The position numbers and the translations under genes are program-made. A model generated the notes under the pieces. It saw only the letters and a list, made by a program, of their open reading frames with translations, did no database searches and was not told the DNA's origin. A stretch of 64,000 bases of DNA from Hyaloperonospora brassicae (taxonomy: Eukaryota; Oomycota; Peronosporomycetes; Peronosporales; Peronosporaceae): positions 310,001-374,000 of the forward strand of contig CANTFL010001444.1 of NCBI GenBank assembly GCA_947650285.1, written 5' to 3'. Shown here piece after piece: positions 55,330-64,000 of this stretch (position 1 is the first letter of the stretch; each line of letters opens with the position of its first letter).

Positions 55330-55640
55330 TATCATTCCCACCTTCGCTACCGAACAGACTGTGACGCAAATTGCGAGTCCCTTAATTCCCTAGCGCCTTT
55401 GTTTAAGAATCAGGGTTAAGCCACCGCGGTGATCCTAGTGCCTCTGAGGTCTATTTTGGGTCCGACTAGTTTAATATGCCGGAGTAGATGGCCTCCGCCT
55501 CGGAGTCATCGTACGCTGCAGCAACAGACTCTGTTGATACAGAAGAAGCACCATACGACGATTCTTTTGCCGCGGAGGCTTGCGTAGCCACGTGCTATTC
55601 AGTCTTTGAGTCTTTCCGCATAGACATGTCAGCCATGCGA
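55330..55640 (-). pseudogene. remnant of the antisense-frame region in the decayed relative
   Basis: The word around 55360-55400 (tgtgacgcaaattgcgagtc) matches the complement of element 1 near 35720-35750, so the region that holds the antisense frame in element 1 was present in this older copy too. No long antisense frame remains. Confidence 0.5.
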
Positions 55641-55740
55641 GTCAAGGTCAGGTATGAATGGATCTGACCAAGCAAGTGCTCCCTGAACCGATTTTTCCCG
55701 ACCGGTGTCCACAACGTTGCGATATTCATCAAGTAACTAT

Positions 55741-56400
55741 CCGCTTAGGGTGGGGGTGATCTAACAAGGTTTCCCGTTACATATATTTACCATTGTGCGA
55801 AGTGGTAATAAAGAATATTTTGTTGAATGATCGTTTAGCAATATCACATATTACAATGATGTTGTTGAGATGACACAAAGGTCTACCCATTGGTTGACAT
55901 CATGTTCATATAAAATCACCAATCTCTGCTAGACGCGCACAATGGGTGGTAAGTAGATGCCAAAATTTGTTTAGTTCTATTTATATAAATAATTAAGTAC
56001 AAACTAGACACAATAAAGTATTGAGCTTATGTGGTGTAGGGAATTTCCGAACCGTCGTATTTTCTACTTCCGACTTGATTATAGGAGTGATGAACGCGAC
56101 GAGAGAAGCTGGATCACATCGAAGTCGACGAATGAAGGCTCGGCGATACAAGGTTCGATGAGTGAGGACTCGACGAGGTAGGAATTGGAGAGTTAAGATC
56201 CGACGAGCCAAGACTCGATGATTGAGCAACATGATGTTTTGTCTAGCCCACTTAATATTAGTATAGGACGACTGGGTGGATAAAGGAGAACCACCTAAGA
56301 GTTTATTTAACAATCAGGAAGAGAGTAAGAGATAATCAACACAGAGCAGAATCTTTTAAGTCCAAGACGCGTGTACACTTTTAGGTAAGCCTTTGCGCGA
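55741..56400 (+). repeat. worn 3' LTR of the decayed relative with polypurine tract
   Basis: A purine run (agggtgggggtga, about 55745-55757) is followed by a TCTAACAAGG...CCCGTTACAT word matching the LTR start of element 1 (TGTAACAAGCC...CCCGTTACAT). The later stretch caccaatctctgctagacgcgcacaatgggtgg (55916-55950) matches LTR words of element 2. The right edge is not fixed. Confidence 0.6.
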
Positions 56401-56514
56401 GATGGATTATGCCTGCTGCCGAGCCTCGTAGAGCATTGCTTGAAGAGGTCTCGATTGGAAGCGACAAGAGTTAAGTCGGCCCGAGGTGGGCAGTACTTGC
56501 TTCCAGCGTAAGAT

Positions 56515-56690
56515 AAGTCTCGTCGTACGGCGAGCCGGTGAGCCAGTAAACGGCACCGCTTTAAGTCTCGTCACACGGCCAGCCGGTCACCTTATATATT
56601 GTACCGCTTTAAGACTCGCAAACGACGAGCCCGTGACCCAATAGACTGCACTGTCCAAAGACTCGTCAAATGACGATTTAGTGGGTCTTT
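56515..56690. repeat. 48-bp tandem repeat, about 3.5 diverged copies
   Basis: Units begin at 56515, 56563 and 56611 with aagtctcgt or aagactcg, contain a cggccagccggt-like middle and end in accgcttt. A partial unit follows at 56659. A weaker unit may precede near 56472. Confidence 0.8.
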
Positions 56691-58732
56691 AACCAGGAAT
56701 ACCGTAAGTCTTCCAGTCGGGCGTATACTGCGCCCGGTTACCTGTAAAGGCGTATAAGAGCCGACATCTACCCATTGGTACGAGGTCACAGGGTTCGATA
56801 AACGAAAATTTCTGAACTCGGGGAGTCTTCTGGAAATTATGTGTGAGTGGTTGGAGGATTTAGTTAGGCAAGAGCCACAACTGAACCCGAAGGGGCGAAC
56901 TGCGAACCGAATTGACCCGACGTGCTAGCCTAACTGATCCGACTAGCTCGGCAATTGTTTTGTTGTTACGTTAAGACTGTATTGCCACAAGATATGACTA
57001 ACTACTGTACCAAACTTCGATTTATTACATAACAGTTTTATTTTTGCTACGACTAAAGTATTTATTCAAGTCGTTCATTCTTCCTCCGTGCAGTGTATAA
57101 AGGTAACAGGTCTCTGTCCTTCACTGTTGTCAGTGATAGTTGGCTCCGTACTGGTAATACAGTACGTCGCTGCCGGTGACCCGATAAAAGATCTGAGTAG
57201 GGGACAATGTATTACTGTATTCAATATAGCTAAATGTGGTTTAGTCAACTCTATTTGTCTAAATTTAAGTCTATTAAACGACAAACAAACTCCTATGCAG
57301 ATTTCTCGCTAGCCACCCATTGCGCGCGCATAGCAGCGATTGGTGGTTGTTTTGATTGGTATAATGGCCTGCAGCAACCAATACGTGACGCGGCCGAAGC
57401 ATATTGCCCTTAAAGGCATTACTCCACCAATACTTCCTCATCTAGGTAATATCGATGGATGTAATACACTGAGATAATATTCAAACTGATATTTTTATAT
57501 ACCAAAAGATATGCAACGGGCTCACTCCGCTACATCTTACGCGTAGTCATTATAACTACACGTTCCAATATATTTAGCGAATATGTCATTTACAGGGCGC
57601 ACATACGTTCTTGTTCAAAGGGTTTCGTGATAAAACTCTTAACACAAGGTGTCCTTATCGACTGGCGTCTAACAAATTTTTGTGGCACCATACGGTGCGA
57701 AGAAACATATTTTCCATCTCTTTTATCACCATATAGGAAATGTAGATGCTATCAAAAATTCTTTCATCTTCAAGACGATAAGGGAAAACTCGGTAACCGG
57801 TCGAGGTTAAACATATTGAATTCGTGTCGGACCACCAATAACATATCTGCCGTATCTTATGGCACAAACAAATCATGCAACTCTCACATTTCAGCGTTTC
57901 TAAGGACAAAGCGGCAGCATATGAGCAATGCGAATCAAGAAATATATTTACGCTTTGATCTTGCACAGAGCGCTTTTAAGCGTAGTGGTGGTTTGTTGCT
58001 GGGTCGCAGTTGCATCCAGGCGGAGTCGTAAAGGAGAAATATCTCGTATCGGTCGAGGCGTCCGTATCTCACAGATGCATGGCGGTATCGTGGGAAGTTG
58101 TGATAAAGGATGTGCGAAGGTGGGCGTGCTGAACTATCTTCTAGTATATTTTGCATTTTTGCAACCGCTCGTGAATCAGAGAACGACCACCTCCTTTCTA
58201 CAATAACACGTATGTTAGCTGGATGGTAGTTAGAACGCATAAGCACAGTATCATTGACTATCCCTATCCTCCGAACGTCTTACAATATGGTAGACTTCTA
58301 GAGAATCCGAGCCTGCTCTCGACAAACAAGTTATGTTCTACTGTAAATACCGCTTCATCGAAAGGCCTTGGCGGAAGGGTTTTACCGATGGTTTCTTGTG
58401 ATTTTAATCTGTATGAGCCTTATTCGGCACCGAGATAAGCTAGCATTCATCTATTAAGATCCGGTCGACGAGGTTTGTGCGTTTCGGGGCTCATGTGGGC
58501 ATCATGCGCCAAAAATGTTTCGTTAGGACCTCAAGTCGAGCCCTGATTTGGCCCGTGGTGGCCCAAAGGTATAGTTTAGCTTAGTTATGTAGACTTTAAT
58601 CGCCTAAAACTAATATGGGATGTAGAACATGACTGCAAGAACCCAGAGTTGTGCACATCTTGAAACTTCAACAAGGCAGAAACACTCTTATCGCAACTTC
58701 CACGATACAATGGGCTTTGATGACGCCTTCTT
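56691..58732. other. AT-rich spacer with worn LTR-like sequence
   Basis: No supported gene. The plus frame at 57627-58031 (134 codons) and the overlapping minus frame 57655-57966 show no domain. 57310-57535 resembles the distal part of the element 1 LTR (cattgcgcgcgca...gcgattggtgg; cgggctcactccgctaca), probably a decayed solo LTR in minus orientation. Confidence 0.4.
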
Positions 58733-59198
58733 TGTAACGGGGTGAGCCCTTAATATAAATTGGTGCGAAAGTACCAATTTTGAATATGATCTATTTCGAT
58801 GATATTCAATTAACATCATCGAGAAAAGCGATGTAGTCGGAATAGTACCTCTAAGGGTAAAATTCTTGGAGGGGTCCACTTCTTGGTTGATGTGCCGTGT
58901 ACATCAACCAATTGAACCACCAATCGCTGCTGGACACTCGTAATATGTGGTGGACAGAAGACCCACATAGGAGATAGTAGTTTACTATAGTTAGATTAAG
59001 ACGAAAGATGATTTAGTAAGAAAATGACTATTAAATAAACAGTTCTACTTTTCCCTCAAGACATAGCTTTCGAATTCTGTATTGTCTTGGTCGCGCTTCC
59101 CCACGCCACGTGTACGTGACGTCGGGCGTACGCCTCCTTGTATTGTTTCAACACAAGGCTCTTGCTCAGTTATCTGAGCAAAATCGTGCCCTGTTACA
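58733..59198 (+). repeat. 5' LTR of element 2
   Basis: Begins TGTAACGGGGTGAGCCC, ends GTGCCCTGTTACA, followed by CC and TAGTAGCACTTCGTAG, as in element 1. The body shares only scattered words with the element 1 LTR and is longer (466 against 391 bp). Hairpins are present here too, for example GGTTGATG...CATCAACC (58892-58918) and CCTTGT...ACAAGG (59141-59157). Confidence 0.85.
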
Positions 59199-59249
59199 CC
59201 TAGTAGCACTTCGTAGGTTTTTAATGACCACCCACCTTATCCATCATGA

Positions 59250-60415
59250 ACATGAGGGATGAGGGAGAGAGCTTTCACGCCACACGTGAAGACTTAGCCC
59301 ATTTAAGTGACCTCGAATAGGCCACGGTAGAGTGAATGAGCTCTACGGTGGGTGACATCGGCGTTCCCGCTATGTTGGAATCTCCTGACAGAGACCAACA
59401 ACATGCCGCCATCGCCAGCTTCATCCAACATGAACTTGGCGCGAAAAAAGGAAAGGCAGCCTTGCTTCAATAGCAAGGCTCTCAACAGGCTGAACGATTT
59501 AGAGAATTCGGTGCTCGACAGACAGAGCTGTTGAGACAGCAGCAATACAATGCTGCTGTGGGAGGGACGAAGCACACGCGTCGTCCCAAAATCTCAAAGG
59601 TTGATATTTTCAAGGACAGATTAGTCGAGGAAGACTCCGTGTTGCTATAGTTCGTCGAATTAGACAGAGCCATAAGGGCACGTCACATCGACGATGAGCA
59701 AATGAAACTAACATTTGCTCAAATCTACTTGGCAGGACGTGCCAAGACTTGGACCTTAGGTCTGGAGATGAGCAACCCATACGCATTCCAGTCCCTAGAA
59801 GCCTTCAAGACCCGGCTCAAACAAACGTTTGAGCCGCCAAGAGCTGAGTTTCGGGCCCGATCAGAGCTTCTGAAACTTAAACAAGGTAAGCCTGATGTGC
59901 ACGCTTACGCTCAGCATATGCGACTCCTTGGGAATAGTTTAAGTGCAAACTCAATAAATGAAAACACGTTGATTACAGTGTTCATGCAAGGGCTCGCAGA
60001 TGGAACCGTCAGGAAACACCTGTTCCGCATAGATTTGAATACTCTAGAAGATGTTATTGCAGCAGCGGAACAGGAAGACTTTAGCATGAGACAGGCTCAT
60101 GCTAGCTCAAACTCTTATCGTCCACCAAGACGACAAGAGATCGGAGGTCCAGAACCAATGGACCTCTGCTATGTTGAGAGCAGGAGACCTCGCTCTTCGA
60201 GCAACAAGCGATTGCAGAATTGCAATCGCTGCCATAAGTTGGGGCACTACGCATTCGAGTGTAGTGCTCCACGCCCAGTACCAAACAGTACTGAGCGAAA
60301 TGGACGACCATTTTCCAGAAAGGGCAATGGGCGTGGGTCCAGCGCTGTTGCGAAACCTCAACAGCAAAGCGGAACATCAAAAATGGTCAAGGTCAGAAGG
60401 GGCGGAGCGCCCTAA
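59250..60415 (+). pseudogene. gag of element 2, N-terminal half broken
   Basis: The first half contains in-frame TAG codons (near 59473 and 59647). From ATG 59702 the frame is open to 60415: capsid-like MKLTFAQIYLAGRAKTW, FRARSELLKLKQGKPDVHAYAQ, then zinc knuckle CNRCHKLGHYAFEC and a basic Ser/Gly-rich tail. The N-terminal half differs from element 1 at about every fourth residue, the C-terminal half hardly at all. Confidence 0.85.
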
Positions 60416-61076
60416 TGATCCAGCAACCTCAAGAGAATTTGCAAATCTCTTGACGAAAGTTGCTCCAGATACACAATCATTGTGTGTCTCTGCACCTGGT
60501 GATGACGTTTCGCTCATCACCTTGAAGTTGGAAGCGACGAATGATTTGTCGCCTCGTGCCCTATTAGACTGTGGGGCGTCGAACAACTTTGTTCGACACC
60601 AGTCACTAGAGGGTCGTAGGCTCAAGTTCGTTGAGCGCGACATTCCCCTCACAAGGATGACGGTGCGCCTTGCAACAAGCGCATCGATAACCTTTGAGAA
60701 ACGTGTAGTAGGAATCCACTACATGTTAGAGGGCGAACAGTACGATGATGACTTCATCGCACTGAACCTGGATGACAAATTAGATGTCATCCTAGGATTA
60801 CCTTGGCTTAGAAGGTACGAGCCAAGGGTGAGCTGGCAGCATCGATCCGTGAAGATTCCTTCCGCTTATTCATCAGATGGCCATCTGATGAACGTCATGG
60901 AGCGTCCACAATCGTGTGGATGTTCTGCGAGTGAGTGCGATGGTCTCACTTGCGGTACGGTCGTTTGCACGACTGCACAAGACCTCAGTGTAGCTGATCG
61001 CTACACTGTGAAACAAGCTCCCGGAGGATGTAGAGATGTACAGGCAGCGCCGAATTTACACCACGCGAATAAGTAG
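60099..61076 (+). CDS. protease region of element 2
   Basis: Open frame in +1 relation to gag, overlapping it by 317 bases. LLDCGASNNFVR active site, ILGLPWLRRYEP. Ends at TAG 61074-61076; the same frame then goes on as RT. Gag-pro shift by +1 (or -2) would be needed for a fusion protein. It differs from element 1 at a few residues, one of which (Val to Gly near 60880) lengthens a palindrome. Confidence 0.85.
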   Translation: MLAQTLIVHQDDKRSEVQNQWTSAMLRAGDLALRATSDCRIAIAAISWGTTHSSVVLHAQYQTVLSEMDDHFPERAMGVGPALLRNLNSKAEHQKWSRSEGAERPNDPATSREFANLLTKVAPDTQSLCVSAPGDDVSLITLKLEATNDLSPRALLDCGASNNFVRHQSLEGRRLKFVERDIPLTRMTVRLATSASITFEKRVVGIHYMLEGEQYDDDFIALNLDDKLDVILGLPWLRRYEPRVSWQHRSVKIPSAYSSDGHLMNVMERPQSCGCSASECDGLTCGTVVCTTAQDLSVADRYTVKQAPGGCRDVQAAPNLHHANK

Positions 61077-61097
61077 AGTGGACCGGGACGTGAACGT

Positions 61098-62612
61098 GTG
61101 CCTAGCGGGCAACGTCCTAGATGCAAGAAACCTGTTGACTCCAAAGGGCAACACGGTCATCCTAGGTCGACTGGAGAGTCGACCGTAGAGGATCGAGACC
61201 TGACTGTGGTTGCACAGCCACATTCTGAATACGTAGAGGGAATAAGTCCCCACGTGCTTAAGGAAGGAATTCCTCAAGAGTTTAATACTGAGGGATTAAG
61301 CCTTCAGCAACCTGTAGAAACAAGTATTCAGGAAGAAACCGAGACGTTGAACGTCTTGGTTAATGACGTATCAAGCGTAGTCGCTTATACGCTTGATCTG
61401 ATTGTGCCTCCAAAGTTAACTTCGGAGATCACTCAATTGCCAACGCTAGAACCGAAACTATTCTTGCGCGATCTGCGTAGTGGCAAAGTCAAGCAGATCT
61501 GCATACTCGTCACAGAGGATGAGTATGTGGCCGATATTCGGTCGGCAACATTATTTGCTGAGAACGAACGGGTTCTCAGCAGCTCATCGATAGACGAAAG
61601 TGTCCTCGATGAGAAGACTCGGATTGAGCGATACGCGTCCCAATCCTTGGAGTCACTTCAGGCGAATCCTTTGTATAAGGATTTGATCGAATTCAGGGAT
61701 GTTTTCCCTGAATCCGTACCTTGCGAGTTGCCCAAGGACAAAGGCACTCGACACGAGATCGAGCTCAGACCGGGCTCGAAGTACTGTGTCATGAAGCAGT
61801 GGCCACTGCCTCGTGAACAAGTACTAGCGATCGACAAGTTCTTTGCCGATCGCTTAGCAGCGGGCCATGTGAGGGAATCGACATCCCCTCACACCTCTCC
61901 GACCTTCTGTGTGCGAAAGGCCACAGGGGGGTGGCGGATAGTGCACGCATTCAACAAATTGAATGCTGCAACGGTACCGGCTCAGACGCCGATACCGAGG
62001 AAGGACGTAATCATAGATGGTATGTCAAAGAGTACCATCTTTTCGTCCATGGATCTGATGGATGGATTCTATCAGATCCTCATGCGTGAACGGGACATCC
62101 CGTTCACGGCAGTGAGAATCCCCAGCGGTATGCTGTGGGAGTGGCTAGTTATGCCACAGGGGCTGAGTAATACTCCTGCAACATTCAACAGATGTGTCAC
62201 AAATCTGTTGAGACAGGTGCGAGATATCGCACCGAGTTACTTCGACGATGTGTTCGTCCATAGCCGGGCTATGGACGGAAAGACGGACGTTGAAGTTCAC
62301 AGAACTCACGTTCGTCAGGTTCTTCAACTTATGCGCAAGAATAAGTTGTACGCTAACCTCAAGAAGTGTATATTCGCGGCTAGCGAAATACCACTTCTTG
62401 GGTGCATCGTGGGTAAATACAGCGTACGCCCTGATCCCGAAAAGATCGAGGCGATCACCGAATGGCCAGTGCCAGTCGATGTCAAGGGACTAAGGAAGTT
62501 CATTGGTCTAGCGGCGTACTTGCACAACTACTCGCGAAACCACGCTGAGATGACTGTTCATCTTTCTTGCTTGCTCAAGAAAAATGTTAAGTGGTCATGG
62601 AACGCTGAGTGA
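61098..62612 (+). CDS. reverse transcriptase region of element 2
   Basis: Same blocks as element 1 with YFDDVFVHS intact (about 62236-62262). Only about four residues differ from the other copy. Ends at TGA 62610-62612, which stands in the loop of a perfect 7-bp hairpin (62600-62620). Confidence 0.9.
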   Translation: MPSGQRPRCKKPVDSKGQHGHPRSTGESTVEDRDLTVVAQPHSEYVEGISPHVLKEGIPQEFNTEGLSLQQPVETSIQEETETLNVLVNDVSSVVAYTLDLIVPPKLTSEITQLPTLEPKLFLRDLRSGKVKQICILVTEDEYVADIRSATLFAENERVLSSSSIDESVLDEKTRIERYASQSLESLQANPLYKDLIEFRDVFPESVPCELPKDKGTRHEIELRPGSKYCVMKQWPLPREQVLAIDKFFADRLAAGHVRESTSPHTSPTFCVRKATGGWRIVHAFNKLNAATVPAQTPIPRKDVIIDGMSKSTIFSSMDLMDGFYQILMRERDIPFTAVRIPSGMLWEWLVMPQGLSNTPATFNRCVTNLLRQVRDIAPSYFDDVFVHSRAMDGKTDVEVHRTHVRQVLQLMRKNKLYANLKKCIFAASEIPLLGCIVGKYSVRPDPEKIEAITEWPVPVDVKGLRKFIGLAAYLHNYSRNHAEMTVHLSCLLKKNVKWSWNAE

Positions 62613-64000
62613 CAGCGTTCTTTTGAGGGTATCAAGCAAAGCTTGATGCAATCGCCGATCTTGGCGATTGCAGATCAGGACAGGCCATTTCATGTGGTCT
62701 GTGACGCCAGCGATTTTGCAATCGGCTGTGCGTTAATGCAGTTCGATGCAGATGGCGCGGAGTGCGTCATCTGTTATCAATCGCGTCAGCTGCAAGCAGC
62801 TGAGCGTAATTACCCAGTGCATGACAAGGAACTCCTTGCCATGAAATATGCACTGGCTAAGTTTCGCGTCAATCTCTTGGGAGATAGACCGTTTATTGTC
62901 TATACGGACCATGCGTCATTACGCACGGCCGTAAACAGCCCACACCTCTCGCAAAGGATGGCGAGGTGGCTGTCTTTCTTCGCGGAGTATAACTTCTCCG
63001 TGGAGTATAAACCAGGACGACTCAATGTCGTCGCTGATGCGCTTCCGCGCCGGCCCGATTTCGAGCCGGACGCACAAATCAACAGTGAGAATAAGCCCAC
63101 TGTTGGGACACTGTCAGTCAGTGTCCCGTCTTCAAGTTTACTTGACGACGTACGAAAAGCATACGCGGAAGATAAGGATCTTCTGCGACTGATGGATCAT
63201 CTGGTGAATCCACCCAGTAAATCCATGAGGGATTTACCGGCTTTGTACCGATCCTCATCGGATCGGTATAGTACACGCAACGGATTGCTGTACTATACAG
63301 CTGTTGCCGTCGACACGCCTCGTGTCGTCGTACCCGCTCATCATGATTTGCGTTTACGCATCATGTATGAGTGTCACGATGCCCCAACAGGTGGCCATCG
63401 TGGTAGAGAAAAGACTTACCTCACGGTAAGTCGTGACTTTTACTGGCCACGCCAGTATCAGTTTGTCCGCAAGTACATACGTGCTTGCGAGGTTTGCCAA
63501 CGGGTGAAGCCTAGTCCTTCATCCCGTGCGCCATTGCAGACTCTGCCTGTTCCGACAGAGTTCTGGCAGTCCGTTTCAATGGACTTCGTCTTCGGTTTTC
63601 CCGAAGACGCTCACAAAAATAATGGTATTCTTGTGTTTGTTGACCGATTCAGCAAGATGGTCCATCTTGCTGCTGTCCCTGAGTCGATCAAGGCTCAAGA
63701 TTGTGCTCGTGTCTTTCTAGACACGGTCTTTAGACTCCACGGGTTACCCCGTGAACTCGTATCCGACCGTGACCCTCGGTTCACGGCGTCAATTTGGCAA
63801 ACCGTGTTCCGTTCTCTCGGAACACGATTGAAGATGTCTACTTCTGACCATCCCAAAACAGATGTTCAGATGGAACGTGCCAATCGTGTTCTCGAAGAGA
63901 TCCTTCGAGGGTACGTCTACTCGTTCCCGAGCTGGAGCGAATTCCTACCCATGGTGGAATTCGCCATCAATAATTCGGTGCATGCTTCCACACAGCACAC
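62613..64000 (+). CDS. RNase H and integrase of element 2, 3' end outside window
   Basis: In frame with the RT part after TGA. RNase H (VCDASDFAIGC, YTDHASL near 62905) and integrase (HHDLRL...CEVCQ zinc-binding region, DFVFGFP, SDRDPRF, ERANRVLEE). Open to the end of the window. Confidence 0.88.

Larger units (their letters stand above)
58733..64000 (+). mobile_element. element 2: Ty3/gypsy chromovirus, plus orientation, cut by window end
   Basis: The 5' LTR is 58733-59198, then primer-binding site, gag, protease, RT, RNase H and most of integrase. From about 60047 to 64000 it is nearly identical to element 1 (complement of 41688-37740), with only a handful of residue changes. Upstream of that point gag and LTR are clearly different. 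It has the same TAG (61074-61076) and TGA (62610-62612) in pol and its own gag stops. The integrase end, chromodomain, antisense-frame region and 3' LTR lie outside. Confidence 0.92.

Noticed and set aside
1..64000. Secreted RXLR or Crinkler effector genes
   Set aside because: No frame with signal peptide followed by RXLR-EER or LFLAK-type motifs was found in either strand by reading.

Overview
The window looks like nuclear DNA from an oomycete, most likely Peronosporales (Phytophthora or downy-mildew type). This rests on short introns (about 50-200 bp) in compact genes, a complete set of ordinary eukaryotic housekeeping genes on the left, a plant/microbe-type PDX1 vitamin B6 synthase, and Ty3/gypsy chromovirus retrotransposons filling the right. 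The species cannot be named from the sequence alone.

Region by region. Positions 1-31.4 kb are gene-rich: the 3' part of a membrane-anchored histidine acid phosphatase; a tandem pair of TauE/SafE-family membrane proteins, the first copy decayed; a LINE remnant; PDX1 (-); SYF2 (-) and TTC27 (+), which diverge from about 0.3 kb; a SET-domain histone methyltransferase with AT-hook-like and PHD modules; two small unrecognised genes that diverge from 171 bp; a RUN-RhoGAP-ELMO-TLDc protein (-); a Wee1/Myt1-like kinase (+); ribosomal protein L26 (+) with a start codon that appears to be split by an intron; and an IQM-like protein (-). About 31.4-34.9 kb is gene-poor and holds a near-perfect 34-bp hairpin.

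Positions 34.9-64 kb are nested retrotransposons. Element 1 (34942-42925, minus) is complete, with two LTRs, a TTAAA target duplication, primer-binding site, polypurine tract, gag, protease, RT, RNase H, integrase and chromodomain. It also carries a 443-codon reading frame on the opposite strand. A decayed plus-strand relative lies in two pieces (43.2-44.6 and 53.9-56.4 kb) around an inserted, decayed gypsy element of another family (44.7-53.9 kb, minus). Element 2 (58733 to the window end, plus) shares almost identical pol with element 1, but has a different LTR and gag.

The most unusual signal is that element 1 and element 2 are packed almost end to end with short inverted repeats (6-12 bp arms, 0-20 nt loops), through LTR, gag, pol and antisense frame alike. 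Some stems keep pairing between the diverged gag halves by compensating or G-U changes. By eye, the host genes and the other gypsy family do not show this.
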